Positions 18,097 to 26,411 of a DNA stretch of 64,000 nt are shown here, in pieces. The notes below the pieces were generated by a model, which saw only the letters and a program-made list of their open reading frames with translations, did not search any database and was not told the origin of the DNA. The DNA comes from Neobacillus sp. PS3-12 (GTDB lineage: Bacteria > Bacillota > Bacilli > Bacillales > Cytobacillaceae). The stretch is taken from the NCBI RefSeq assembly GCF_030915385.1, contig NZ_CP133268.1, positions 1,922,001 to 1,986,000 of the forward strand, in the 5' to 3' direction. Both the position numbers and the translations under genes were made by a program. Numbering within the stretch: the first letter of the stretch is position 1; every line of letters begins with the position of its first letter.

Positions 18097-18257
18097 CATT
18101 TCCCAGATAATCTTGTTACCGCCATCCCCAAAAATCCTACGCCCATTCCCAACAGCCAACCAGTTTGTGTATTGCCTAAAAGCGACCCGATTCCCCCGCC
18201 AAGAAACATGCAACCAACAAAAACCAAACCCGAAATGCCCCATTTTTGTTTCTCCAT
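18096..18257 (-). CDS. Gly-rich two-helix membrane protein (53 aa)
   Basis: ATG 18257 follows GGGGGTG at a good spacing. The product has two hydrophobic helices, SGLVFVGCMFLGGGIGSLLG and GWLLGMGVGFLGMAV, each with small-residue (Gly-x-x-x-Gly) packing motifs, and polar ends. A strong terminator begins at the stop codon. No family is recognised. A different, longer frame on the same strand is not real: it lacks the ribosome binding site and has an odd composition. Confidence 0.72.
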   Translation of the reverse strand: MEKQKWGISGLVFVGCMFLGGGIGSLLGNTQTGWLLGMGVGFLGMAVTRLSGK

Positions 18258-18500
18258 AGCCAGCACCCCCTATGGATATATATGACATTTTTATACAGAT
18301 GATGTCCTATTCACTCTTTTCCAAGAAAATCTCTATATTTTCTAGAAACCAGGGTTAAAAAGCAAGATTCCGAATGAAGAAACTTACCTTTATTGTTACA
18401 ATGTAGTAGTGAAAAATGAGGTAAAGGAGTCATGTGGGACCCAATTGTAATTTGCACCGAAGAGTATAATGGTCTCTTCAATAGAAAGCGGAGGTAAATA

Positions 18501-19385
18501 ATGAAATTAAAAGATATTATGGCTTTATTCGCACTTGCAGCGCTATGGGGAGCTTCCTTTTTATTTATTCGAATTGCTTCTCCAGTATTCGGACCGCTCC
18601 TTACGATTCAAGGGAGAGTCACGATTGCAGCAGCTGCTTTGATCATATTTTTAACTGCAACTAGAAGTTCAGCACAATTTAAACAAAGATGGAAACAATA
18701 TTTAATCATCGGGGCTTTAAATGCAGCCATTCCATTTACTCTTATTGCAACCGCTGAACTTACTTTACCAGCTTCGATATCAGCCATTCTCAATTCCCTC
18801 ACACCTTTGTTTACAGCTTTGGTTGTATGGGGTTGGATGAAAGAAACGCTCAGTATCCAGAAATGGTTAGGTATTTTCATCGGCGTAATTGGGGTGGCCA
18901 TCTTAGTGGGGTGGAGCACTCTCCCTTATACGTCTGAAACGATGATTGCTATTGGTCTTTCGGTATTGTCTACTATTTCATATGGTTTTGCTGGGGTCTA
19001 TGCCAAAAGGACTTTTGCTGGCGTTCCACCGCTTGCACTTGCGGCGGGGCAACAGACTGGAGCAGCAGTACTTTTAATTCCTTTCACCATTTTTCAATTG
19101 CCTTCCTCAACAGGCAATATATCAACCACGGCTGTGTTATCGGTTATTGGATTAGCTCTCTTTTGTACCGCTATTGCCTACCTATTATATTTTTATCTCA
19201 TTGAAAGTGTGGGACCAACCAAAACATTAAGTGTCACCTTTCTCATTCCTGTATTTGGGATCATTTGGGGCATCATTTTTCTCCATGAAAAACTTACAAT
19301 CGGAATGTTAATAGGTCTAATCATCATTTCAGTCAGTGTTTTTTTCATTTCAGATGTAAAATTGAGAATGAAGACAAAGAAGTAG
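18501..19385 (+). CDS. EamA/DMT-superfamily transporter
   Basis: A 294-residue protein with ten membrane helices in two EamA repeats. The first repeat starts ALAALWGASFLFIRIA and the second ISTISYGFAGVYAKRT. The LTPLFTALVVWGWMKE and LIPVFGIIWGIIFLHEKLT segments are typical of drug/metabolite exporters. The substrate is unknown. AAAGCGGAGG precedes the ATG. A perfect terminator follows, and no operon partners are seen. Confidence 0.9.
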   Translation: MKLKDIMALFALAALWGASFLFIRIASPVFGPLLTIQGRVTIAAAALIIFLTATRSSAQFKQRWKQYLIIGALNAAIPFTLIATAELTLPASISAILNSLTPLFTALVVWGWMKETLSIQKWLGIFIGVIGVAILVGWSTLPYTSETMIAIGLSVLSTISYGFAGVYAKRTFAGVPPLALAAGQQTGAAVLLIPFTIFQLPSSTGNISTTAVLSVIGLALFCTAIAYLLYFYLIESVGPTKTLSVTFLIPVFGIIWGIIFLHEKLTIGMLIGLIIISVSVFFISDVKLRMKTKK

Positions 19386-19392
19386 ATTCATT

Positions 19393-19432
19393 AAAAAAAC
19401 TCTTCCCGCACACGTAGCGGAAAGAGTTTTTT
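19393..19432. terminator. terminator between convergent EamA and glutamate dehydrogenase genes
   Basis: AAACTCTTCCCGC / GCGGAAAGAGTTTTTT stem with A- and T-runs; it can serve both converging transcripts. Confidence 0.9.
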
Positions 19433-19438
19433 CAAAAA

Positions 19439-20734
19439 TTATACCCATCCTCTAAATGAAGAGGCTTCTGCCAGTTTTCGGATCCCAACCATGTAGGCAG
19501 CTAAACGCATGTCCACTTTGTGAGAATTGGCAACTCGATAAATATTTTCAAATGAATCGACCATGATTTTTTTCAATTTCTCATCTACTTCTTCATCAGT
19601 CCAATAGTAGCCTTGGTTATTTTGCACCCATTCGAAGTAAGAAACCGTTACACCGCCAGCGTTTGATAAAATATCTGGAACTAAGAAGACACCGCGCTCA
19701 TTTAAGATTTTTGTTGCTTCAAGAGTGGTTGGTCCATTGGCTGCCTCTACAACGATTGATGCCTTAATATCATAAGCATTGTCCTCGGTAATTTGGCTGG
19801 AAATTGCTGCCGGCACCAAAATATCACAATCTAGTTCGAAAAGTTCTTTATTGGAAATCGTATTTTTAAATAACTTAGAGAATGTTCCAAAGCTGTCTCT
19901 GCGGTCCAGTAAATAGTCAATATCAAGTCCATCTGGATCGGCAATCGCACCGTAAACGTCAGAAACTCCGACAACCTTTGCACCAGCATCATGCATGAAT
20001 TTTGCTAAATAGCTTCCGGCATTTCCAAAGCCTTGAATGACGACGCGGGCACCTTTTAGTTCAATGCCTTTTTTCTTCGCTGCTTCTTCAATGACGATCG
20101 CAACTCCGCGGGCAGTTGCGGTTTCGCGGCCTTGAGATCCGCCCAATACAATTGGTTTACCTGTAATAAATCCTGGAGAGTCAAATTCACGAAGATGGCT
20201 GTACTCATCCATCATCCAAGCCATGATTTGTGCATTGGTATAAACATCCGGAGCGGGAATGTCCTTGTTAGGTCCAACAATTTGGCTGATTGCCCGAACA
20301 TAGCCACGGCTTAAACGTTCAAGTTCTCTTAATGACATTTGACGCGGGTCACAAATGATTCCGCCTTTACCGCCTCCAAATGGCAGATTGGTAATTCCAC
20401 ATTTCAAGCTCATCCAAACGGACAAGGCTTTTACTTCAGCTTCATCTACTTCAGGATGGAAGCGAATGCCGCCTTTCGTAGGACCAACTGAATCATTATG
20501 CTGTGAACGGTAACCGGTAAATACTTTAACCGTGCCGTCATCCATCCTTACAGGAATACGAACCTCTAAAAACCGTAATGGTTCTTTTAATAATTCATAC
20601 ATTTCTTCGCCGAAGCCTAATTTCATTAAAGCTTCATGAATAACCTTTTGTGTAGAATGATACATTTTTAATGATTCTTGTTCCTCTTGCTGCTGCTTTG
20701 CAATCTCTTCTTTTACCAAAGTACTGACTGACAT
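19439..20734 (-). CDS. NAD-type glutamate dehydrogenase (GudB/RocG family)
   Basis: A 431-residue hexameric-type glutamate dehydrogenase that oxidatively deaminates glutamate to 2-oxoglutarate. The glutamate site VGPTKGGIRFHPEV, the catalytic Lys in LPFGGGKGGI and the Rossmann motif VIQGFGNAGSYLA are intact. Length equals that of B. subtilis RocG/GudB (about 424-427) plus a short N-terminal extension. B. subtilis GudB is inactive in the laboratory strain because of a three-codon duplication; I see no such duplication here. It follows a glutamate symporter on the same strand, 92 bases apart. Confidence 0.94.
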   Translation of the reverse strand: MSVSTLVKEEIAKQQQEEQESLKMYHSTQKVIHEALMKLGFGEEMYELLKEPLRFLEVRIPVRMDDGTVKVFTGYRSQHNDSVGPTKGGIRFHPEVDEAEVKALSVWMSLKCGITNLPFGGGKGGIICDPRQMSLRELERLSRGYVRAISQIVGPNKDIPAPDVYTNAQIMAWMMDEYSHLREFDSPGFITGKPIVLGGSQGRETATARGVAIVIEEAAKKKGIELKGARVVIQGFGNAGSYLAKFMHDAGAKVVGVSDVYGAIADPDGLDIDYLLDRRDSFGTFSKLFKNTISNKELFELDCDILVPAAISSQITEDNAYDIKASIVVEAANGPTTLEATKILNERGVFLVPDILSNAGGVTVSYFEWVQNNQGYYWTDEEVDEKLKKIMVDSFENIYRVANSHKVDMRLAAYMVGIRKLAEASSFRGWV

Positions 20735-20779
20735 GTGTAGACACCTCTAATTTATTTTTTTGAAAAAATATATTATGTA

Positions 20780-20810
20780 ACTGTGTTGAAGAACCAATCC
20801 TCAACACAGT
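20780..20810 (-). other. hairpin between the symporter and glutamate dehydrogenase genes
   Basis: CTGTGTTGA and TCAACACAG form a perfect 9-bp stem around an 11-base loop, without a T-run. It may be an RNA-processing or stabilising element between co-transcribed genes or a weak terminator. Confidence 0.5.
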
Positions 20811-20826
20811 GTGTTACCCCTAAAAA

Positions 20827-22074
20827 TTAAGCTGCTAGTTTCTCTGGGCGGTCTTTTAGTTTGTGGCCTTCCCATTTGGAAATGACAATCGCTGCTAGTG
20901 AGTTTCCTACCACGTTTACTGCTGTACGAGCCATGTCAAGTAAACGGTCAACACCTAAAATAAACGCTAAACCTTCAACTGGAATGCCAACGCTTCCTAA
21001 TGTGGAAAGCAGAACGACGATTGAAACGCCAGGAACTCCGGCAATCCCTTTAGAAGTTACCATTAGAATCAATACCAACGTGATTTGATGGCCGATGCTC
21101 AAATGAATTCCATACATTTGCGCAATAAATAACGCAGCAATGGCTTGGTATAAGGTCGAGCCATCAAGGTTGAAAGAATAACCAGTCGGAATAACGAAAG
21201 AAGTGATTCCCTTTGGACAGCCGATTCGCTCCATTTTTTCCATAATCCTTGGAAGAACGGTTTCCGAGCTTGCTGTTGAATAGCCTAAGATTAATTCATC
21301 TTTCAAATAAGCTAAAAGTCTAAAGATGTTATAGCCAGCAAATTTGGCAACAAGTCCAAGTACTACGATGACAAAGAAGAACATCGTACCGTAAACCGTA
21401 ATAACAAGTTTTCCAAGCGGAATAAGCGATGCTAACCCAAATTTAGAAACGGTAACACCGATCAAGGCAAAAACACCGATTGGAGCAACCTTCATAATCT
21501 GGTTGGTAACATAGAACATTGCATCCGCTGTTCCTCTAAAGAATTTCAAGATTGGCTCGCCTTTTTCGCCGATCGCAGCAACGCCAAGGCCGAACATAAC
21601 AGAGAAGAAAATGATCGCTAACATATCACCATTTGCAAAAGCCTGCACAACGTTAGTTGGAACGATATTAACAAACGTATCGATTTTTGAATGTGATTCT
21701 GTTGTTTTTTCTGTTGTAATATAGGAAGTCATGTCTGATTTAACCAGCTGCGTCCGGTCAACCCCTGTACCGGGATGCACAATATTGGCGACTAAAAGTC
21801 CGACAACAATGGCAACGGTCGTGATAATTTCAAAGTAAATCAGCGTTTTCCCGCCAAGCTTTCCTAATGACTTCATGTCTCCTGCACCGGCCACCCCAAC
21901 GACCAGGCATGAAATAACAATTGGAACCACAATCATTTTAATTAAGCGTAGGAATATTGCTCCAAATGGTGTTAAAATTTGTTCCACATGTGGATTTCCG
22001 TAAAAAACGGCACCTACAATAATACCAATAACTAAGCCAATGAAAATTTGCCATGCTAAGCTGATTTTTTTCAC
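20827..22074 (-). CDS. gltP: DAACS-family Na+/H+:glutamate (dicarboxylate) symporter
   Basis: A 415-residue dicarboxylate/amino-acid:cation symporter with eight helices and two re-entrant loops. The hairpin-1 serine motif GYSTASSETVLP and the hairpin-2/TM8 segments VTSKGIAGVPGVSIVVL and LGVDRLLDMARTAVNVVGN (substrate-binding Asp and Arg) are intact. GTG 22074 is preferred over ATG 22089, since the GGAGTGG site lies between the two. Together with glutamate dehydrogenase downstream it makes a glutamate uptake and catabolism unit. A CcpA-site-like sequence lies upstream at 22202. Confidence 0.92.
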   Translation of the reverse strand: MKKISLAWQIFIGLVIGIIVGAVFYGNPHVEQILTPFGAIFLRLIKMIVVPIVISCLVVGVAGAGDMKSLGKLGGKTLIYFEIITTVAIVVGLLVANIVHPGTGVDRTQLVKSDMTSYITTEKTTESHSKIDTFVNIVPTNVVQAFANGDMLAIIFFSVMFGLGVAAIGEKGEPILKFFRGTADAMFYVTNQIMKVAPIGVFALIGVTVSKFGLASLIPLGKLVITVYGTMFFFVIVVLGLVAKFAGYNIFRLLAYLKDELILGYSTASSETVLPRIMEKMERIGCPKGITSFVIPTGYSFNLDGSTLYQAIAALFIAQMYGIHLSIGHQITLVLILMVTSKGIAGVPGVSIVVLLSTLGSVGIPVEGLAFILGVDRLLDMARTAVNVVGNSLAAIVISKWEGHKLKDRPEKLAA

Positions 22075-22201
22075 TCGTTCCACTCCCATCTCTTTGTTAA
22101 AAATACCCCATTTGTTTTTTCTTTGTTGCTAAAATAGTAAAAATAAGTACGATTGAATTTTTTTCTCTAGTAGAAGAAGTTCGTATTATTATATCCCCAA
22201 A

Positions 22202-22215
22202 ATAAAGCGCTTCCA
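22202..22215. promoter_or_regulatory. cre-like site upstream of gltP
   Basis: ATAAAGCGCTTCCA keeps the AAAGCGCTT core of catabolite-responsive elements but misses the first two consensus bases. CcpA control of glutamate uptake would fit, but this is inference. Confidence 0.35.
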
Positions 22216-22400
22216 TTTCTTTGCTAAATCCTTTGTTCAATCAATGATGGATGATAATTGGATGGATTGTTGTATTAGAGGAACCCCTGTATGATTGCTT
22301 GCTTATTCACCCCCTTGAATTTACGGCCGATACCTATAAAACTATGAAAATTTTTGTTTTATAGTAAAATAGAAATATAGGTTGACCTGGTTATCTGATT

Positions 22401-22414
22401 TGTAAACGGTTGCA
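22401..22414. promoter_or_regulatory. cre-like site upstream of glnK
   Basis: TGTAAACGGTTGCA fits the TGWAANCGNTNWCA pattern at all but one position. It lies about 110 bases upstream of the glnK start. Confidence 0.4.
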
Positions 22415-22523
22415 ATTTTCTGTGAGAAAACTTGTTACAAATTGATGATACTTTAGGAACTACAAAAAACTACGGAAAACAACAACTTGAAAAATAATTT
22501 TTTAAAAAACCCTGAGATTGGAC

Positions 22524-23813
22524 GTGATCATCATTCGCGAAAAATTAATTGCTTACTTGTTTATGATCATTGCTGTACCAATTGCTGGCGAATTAAAGTT
22601 TTACCCATTTAGCGGTGCCGATCTTCGAGTCAGCATGGCCACAACGGTTTTTTTCTTTATTTTGTTGTGGTCCCGTAAAATTCACCCCGTTTTGGCGGGT
22701 TTTTTAACGGGCATTGCTGTCGTTCTGTTTCGGATGTCCCTGGACAAGCTGTTTAATGCCTCGTTTTGGCTTCAGGACTCGTTTGTCAGTAATTTTCCAG
22801 TATTCTTTTATTACGCAGTCTTTGCTGGGTTATTTCATGTTTTTAAAATAAAAGAGTTATATTCCCGCCCCTTTCTTGTCGGTTTACTTGGAGTTGTAAT
22901 CGAAACGATCTCTAATTCTGCGGAAATTTCGATTCGCCATTTTACTAACGAAGTGCAGATTACCACTTCTAACTTCCTTATTATTGGAGGAGTAGCATTT
23001 ATCCGAACCTTTTTTGTACTTGGCTTTTTCAATATCCTCATTCTGAGAGAGACAAAACTTGCGGAAGAGCAGCAGCGAAAGCGGACGGAACAAATCCTGC
23101 TCTTAACCTCAAATTTGTATGTGGAGAGAGTTCAATTAGAAAAATCGGCGAAGAACGCCGAGGAATTAACAGGTGCATGCTATAAGCTTTATCGGGAATT
23201 GAAGGATCAGAACAATCAGGAACAAGCACAAGCGATGCTGAAAATTGCCGGGGAATTGCATGAAATTAAAAAAGATAACCAACGGATTTATGCAGGCTTA
23301 TCAAAGTTAATGGCTAAAGAAAACTTAGATGATTTTATGGAAATTGAAGAGATCATTCGCGTGATCACCCACTCGAATAAAAGTTACGGAGAGATTCTTG
23401 ATAAAACAATCGATTACCAAGTGAACATATCTGGAGAACATCCGCGTTACCGTACCTTTGTCCTCCTTTCACTGATTAACAATCTTGTTGCCAACGCAGT
23501 GGAAGCGATCCAGCAAACTGGACAAATCGTGTTAACAATCGAAAGAGAAAATGACATGGCCAAAATCAGAATCCATGATAACGGATGCGGAATTTCCAAA
23601 AAAAACAAACCATTTATTTTTGAACCAGGCTTTACCACAAAATTTGATACGAATGGAATTGCCTCAAATGGAATCGGTTTAGCGTATATAAAAAATGTCA
23701 TTGAAAATATCGGTGGCGAAATAAAACTAATCGATTCGACGAATACAGAAGGAACCACCTTCGATATTCTGCTTCCTGTAGCAAGTCTAACTCAAGAGGA
23801 GTTGATAAAATGA
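22524..23813 (+). CDS. glnK: sensor histidine kinase, GlnK (YcbA) type
   Basis: A 429-residue membrane sensor kinase. About six N-terminal helices (residues 1-180) are followed by a coiled coil and a Spo0B/DctB-like kinase core. The ATP-binding N box is NNLVANAVEAIQ, then DNGCGI and NGIGLAYIKNVIE. Layout and neighbour agree with B. subtilis GlnK, which with GlnL senses glutamine and activates glutaminase and glutamine uptake. I take GTG 22524 as start, although the ribosome binding site (GAGATTGG) is weak; a TTG lies two codons upstream. Its stop overlaps the glnL start as ATGA. Confidence 0.85.
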   Translation: MIIIREKLIAYLFMIIAVPIAGELKFYPFSGADLRVSMATTVFFFILLWSRKIHPVLAGFLTGIAVVLFRMSLDKLFNASFWLQDSFVSNFPVFFYYAVFAGLFHVFKIKELYSRPFLVGLLGVVIETISNSAEISIRHFTNEVQITTSNFLIIGGVAFIRTFFVLGFFNILILRETKLAEEQQRKRTEQILLLTSNLYVERVQLEKSAKNAEELTGACYKLYRELKDQNNQEQAQAMLKIAGELHEIKKDNQRIYAGLSKLMAKENLDDFMEIEEIIRVITHSNKSYGEILDKTIDYQVNISGEHPRYRTFVLLSLINNLVANAVEAIQQTGQIVLTIERENDMAKIRIHDNGCGISKKNKPFIFEPGFTTKFDTNGIASNGIGLAYIKNVIENIGGEIKLIDSTNTEGTTFDILLPVASLTQEELIK

Positions 23814-24721
23814 ACTTTTTTATTGTCGATGATTCCGCCACGATCAGGGGGATGCTTTCAAATATTATTGAAGAAGAAGGCTTAGGGACGATTGTTGGCG
23901 AAGCAGAGGACGGCTCGGAAGTTTTTGCCCATACCCTTGCTGCTCTGGAAGTCAATATCCTGATTATTGATTTGCTTATGCCCAATCGGGATGGAATTGA
24001 AACAGTGAGAGAAATTGCTCCTCTTTTCCGTGGAAAAATCATCATGATTTCCCAAGTTGAAACGAAGGATATGATCAGTGAGGCCTATTCGCTTGGGGTT
24101 GAACATTATATCACGAAACCGATTAATCGCCTGGAGGTCTTGAGCGTTCTTAAGAAGGTCGGTGAATATTTACTTTTAGAAAAATCAATCCATGACATCC
24201 AAAAGTCATTAAGCTTTTTAAATACACAAAACCATATCCCGCAAATTCATGAACAAAGCAAACAAACTCAAGTGATTCCCTCTGCGAAAAATATTTTGTT
24301 GGAGCTGGGGGTTATTGGAAAAAGTGGCGACAAGGATCTGCTGGACCTGCTGGAGGTTCTATATACATTGGAGGAAGAGGGAGTTCGCGAAGTTCCCCCC
24401 TTAAAAGAGTTATATGCAACGATGATCAAAAAGCGGCTCAGCCAATCCGCTACACCGAGTGAGATCAATAAAGAAACGAAAGCAGTGGAGCAGCGGATTC
24501 GCCGTGCGATCCAGCAAGTCCTTGAGCATCTGGCATCACTCGGATTAACGGATTATGCCAACCCAACATTCGAATATTATTCATCCAAATTATTTGATTA
24601 CAGCCAAGTACGAATGAAAATGCTTGAATTAGAAGGAAAAATGCACAGCGACACCAGTCACACCCGGATCAATATCAAAAAATTCATCCAGGCCTTATAT
24701 ATGGAGGCCAAAGGAAAATGA
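23810..24721 (+). CDS. glnL: response regulator, GlnL (YcbB) type
   Basis: A 303-residue regulator. The receiver domain (1-120) shows FFIVDDSATIRGML, the phosphoacceptor Asp in ILIIDLLMPNRDGIE (about residue 54) and the Lys in YITKPINRLEV. The C-terminal half is the YcbB-type DNA-binding domain (VEQRIRRAIQQVLEHLASLGLTDYANP region), not a common winged helix. In B. subtilis GlnL binds TTTTGT direct repeats to activate glsA-glnT. Here the nearest plausible targets are gltP and the glutamate dehydrogenase gene. Translational coupling to glnK is clear from the ATGA overlap. Confidence 0.88.
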   Translation: MNFFIVDDSATIRGMLSNIIEEEGLGTIVGEAEDGSEVFAHTLAALEVNILIIDLLMPNRDGIETVREIAPLFRGKIIMISQVETKDMISEAYSLGVEHYITKPINRLEVLSVLKKVGEYLLLEKSIHDIQKSLSFLNTQNHIPQIHEQSKQTQVIPSAKNILLELGVIGKSGDKDLLDLLEVLYTLEEEGVREVPPLKELYATMIKKRLSQSATPSEINKETKAVEQRIRRAIQQVLEHLASLGLTDYANPTFEYYSSKLFDYSQVRMKMLELEGKMHSDTSHTRINIKKFIQALYMEAKGK

Positions 24722-24750
24722 AGGCTTGGTTTAAAACCAGCCTTTTTTTT
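24720..24750 (+). terminator. terminator after glnL
   Basis: AAGGCTTGGTT/AACCAGCCTT stem followed by a T-run of eight. It overlaps the glnL stop codon and directly abuts a repeat element. Confidence 0.9.
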
Positions 24751-24933
24751 GGCTGTGTTAAAGGAATTTGGTGATTTCTTACCCTGTTGATTGGAGCGGA
24801 GGGCACTCGACTCCTGCGGGATATAGAGGTCACTGGAGACCCCACAGGCGCCAAAGCGCCGAGGAGGCTCCAGGACCTCCCCGCGGAAAGCGAGTGCCCG
24901 GAGCGGAAATCAACAGTCACAGTAAACACAGCC
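24751..24933. repeat. 183-bp palindromic repeat element with GGCTGTGTTAAA termini, copy A
   Basis: A GC-rich element bounded by near-perfect inverted ends (GGCTGTGTTA at the left, TAAACACAGCC at the right). The interior has the GTTGATTGGAGCGGAGGGC / GCCCGGAGCGGAAATCAAC pairing and AGGCGCC/GGCGCC-type stems. A second copy about 85 percent identical lies at 37564-37747. It encodes no protein. Related sequences occur in many Bacillus genomes, to my knowledge, as an uncharacterised dispersed repeat. Confidence 0.9.
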
Positions 24934-24940
24934 TAATGCA

Positions 24941-24976
24941 AAAAACCGATTCTCTTCTTTATTCTCGAGAATCGGC
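24941..24976 (-). terminator. minus-strand terminator of a 29-aa ORF
   Basis: CCGATTCTC and GAGAATCGG form a 9-bp stem, followed on the minus strand by GTTTTTT. It lies 57 bases beyond the stop of the small ORF at 25033-25122 and is not oriented for glnL, which has its own. Confidence 0.75.
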
Positions 24977-25032
24977 TGGCGGATCACTGTAAAATTCAAC
25001 ATTGTTATTCAACTCAAACACCTTCATTTTCA

Positions 25033-25122
25033 TTACTTGGTGTTATCAATAGCGCTGCATGGGCCAATACATTTACCATAGTCATCCATAAAATTAAGGA
25101 TTACTTTAATCACTTTTTTCAT
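25033..25122 (-). CDS. 29-aa Cys-containing peptide
   Basis: ATG 25122 is preceded by AGGGG at nine bases. The product has a basic-hydrophobic start (MKKVIKVILNF) and a polar end with a C-x3-C motif (DYGKCIGPCSAIDNTK). A matched terminator follows on the same strand. No export signal of normal length is present. I do not recognise it; a secreted or membrane-active peptide or a regulatory micropeptide are possibilities. Confidence 0.55.
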   Translation of the reverse strand: MKKVIKVILNFMDDYGKCIGPCSAIDNTK

Positions 25123-25209
25123 TTTTCATTACCCCTTTTAAAAGATTTTTTATGTACGTTCAATCTATATTTATATTATCTACAGGAAGGGGATTTTTGA
25201 CAAAGTGAT

Positions 25210-25223
25210 TGTAAACGAAAACA
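25210..25223. promoter_or_regulatory. cre-like site
   Basis: TGTAAACGAAAACA resembles a CcpA site with one mismatch in the right half. It lies between the 29-residue ORF and the DUF3231 remnant; the target is unclear. Confidence 0.25.
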
Positions 25224-25345
25224 TTTGCCAAGAAAGCGGAAACAAGTCTGTTGAAAACGTAGAACATCTTCTATTTCCTTACTTTTTCACAAAAATGTCA
25301 TAATTACATATTGCAATTTAGCTTACTCCTTTATCTTTAAAATGA

Positions 25346-26062
25346 AATACTAGAACGAGGAATAACAAACTTGCTTTTGAAAAAAATAGCAAAAGGGGTA
25401 AAACTGAAAATCATGAAGTCCTGTCTTTTTTTGAAACATGTCTTCAAAAAGCAACGGAGCTTTATCGAAATATAACGGAGATCGTCCTCAAAAAAGGTTA
25501 TGGACACCAAACAGTTCATCTTCCAACAATGAAACAGCCTGAAATGGTTGAACACCATTCTTTCTTGTCTGGATGGCTGGGTAAACAGCGGCAGCTTAGC
25601 GGGATAGAGATTGATAATCTTATTTTCAGTCTACGCGGAGTAATTCTTGCAAAAACAATGTTTATCATGTTTTTGCAAATCGCTAATGACTCTGAAGTTC
25701 AAAAATTTTGCCAGAAAGCCAAAAATATAACAGGAAAAAGGGTGGAAAGATTTCAATCGCTGAATTCAGCGGAGAACCTGCCGTTTCAGGCTACCTATGA
25801 ATCCGAAATTATCGACTCTTCCATTTCTCCATTTTCTGATCGGCTGATTATGTTTGAAATTTTATCACTAGGACAAATTGCGATCGCAAGGTATGGAAAT
25901 GCCCTTAGTTTTGTGGTCAGAAGAGACCTAAGCACGATGTTCGGCTTATTAATTGTTGAAACCGGCGCATTTCTTGATGAAGGAATGAAGCTAATGATCG
26001 ACAAAAGATGGCTGGAACAGCCGCCAATGGCATCTGCACATCAAAAAAATAACGATAAATAG
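25346..26062 (+). pseudogene. 5'-truncated DUF3231 family gene
   Basis: DUF3231 proteins normally have two copies of a roughly 165-residue helical module (about 330 residues). Here only the second module is complete (HHSFLSGWLGKQRQLSGIE through DKRWLEQPPMASAH). Coding similarity extends upstream of the first usable ATG (25529): EVLSFFETCLQKATELYRN matches the end of the first module. That upstream part has no ATG, GTG or TTG in frame before a stop at 25343. So the gene has lost its 5' half, or a frameshift hides the start. A 177-residue protein from ATG 25529 remains possible, though that ATG has no ribosome binding site. Confidence 0.65.
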
Positions 26063-26096
26063 ACCAATTCCATTTTGCGAATTGGTCTCTAAATTG
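26061..26096 (+). terminator. terminator after the DUF3231 remnant
   Basis: AGACCAATTC-CATTTTGC-GAATTGGTCT perfect 10-bp stem overlapping the stop codon, with a weak T-tail. Confidence 0.75.
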
Positions 26097-26134
26097 AATA
26101 CTCAATAAAAGGAGCGCAGCTCCAAAGTGGCATA

Positions 26135-26221
26135 TTAAATACTAAAAAATACTTCTCCGCCGATAACAGCCAAAAGGATAAGAATATCTATAATAATCAG
26201 TGCCCTTACCCAGTGTTTCAT
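26135..26221 (-). CDS. 28-aa single-helix membrane peptide
   Basis: ATG 26221 has GGAGG nine bases upstream. The 28-residue product is MKHWVRALIII followed by a continuous hydrophobic helix and an acidic GGEVFF end. Family unknown. The good ribosome binding site and the amphipathic start support translation. Confidence 0.55.
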   Translation of the reverse strand: MKHWVRALIIIDILILLAVIGGEVFFSI

Positions 26222-26292
26222 ATCTAGTAACCTCCATGGTTAATAATCTAGCTTATATTCTATCGGATTTCACACAAAAAAAGGAGAAAAAA

Positions 26293-26364
26293 ATGAATTT
26301 GGATAAATTTATTAATCGACATGCTTCTAAAAAATATACTTGGACAATCTTAATTTATGCTTAA
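26293..26364 (+). CDS. possible 23-aa micropeptide
   Basis: ATG 26293 follows AAAGGAGAAAAAA, a textbook ribosome binding site. The frame gives MNLDKFINRHASKKYT plus a short hydrophobic tail, then stops 13 bases before a strong terminator. The close fit of ribosome binding site, ORF and terminator suggests a small transcription unit. The product is unrecognised, and a small RNA is an alternative. Confidence 0.35.
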   Translation: MNLDKFINRHASKKYTWTILIYA

Positions 26365-26373
26365 ATTGCTTAA

Positions 26374-26409
26374 AAATGCCCCAAGTAAAGTCACTTGGGG
26401 CACTTTTTT
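26374..26409 (+). terminator. terminator of the micropeptide unit
   Basis: TGCCCCAAGT-AAAGTC-ACTTGGGGCA perfect 10-bp stem followed by CTTTTTTT. Confidence 0.92.
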
Positions 26410-26411
26410 AA

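Larger units (their letters stand above)
22090..22523. other. divergent regulatory region between gltP and glnK
   Basis: A 430-bp region with no gene. It carries two CcpA (cre)-like sequences, listed separately. Three TTTGT elements at 22093, 22111 and 22122 recall the TTTTGT direct repeat bound by GlnL in B. subtilis, but the spacing (18 and 11 bases) differs from the known ten. Confidence 0.4.

Noticed and set aside
18031..18288. 85-residue minus-strand frame
   Set aside because: A shorter frame on the same strand (18096-18257) has the ribosome binding site, a terminator at its stop and a clear two-helix membrane protein; the longer one is a shadow.
22090..22130. GlnL boxes upstream of gltP
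   Set aside because: Three TTTGT words occur, but spacings of 18 and 11 bases do not match the known TTTTGT-N4-TTTTGT and the sites lie in the probable leader; not strong enough for a feature.
24684..24929. Reading frames on both strands in the 183-bp element (also at 37561-37786)
   Set aside because: They follow from the GC-rich palindromic element and have no ribosome binding site or known family.
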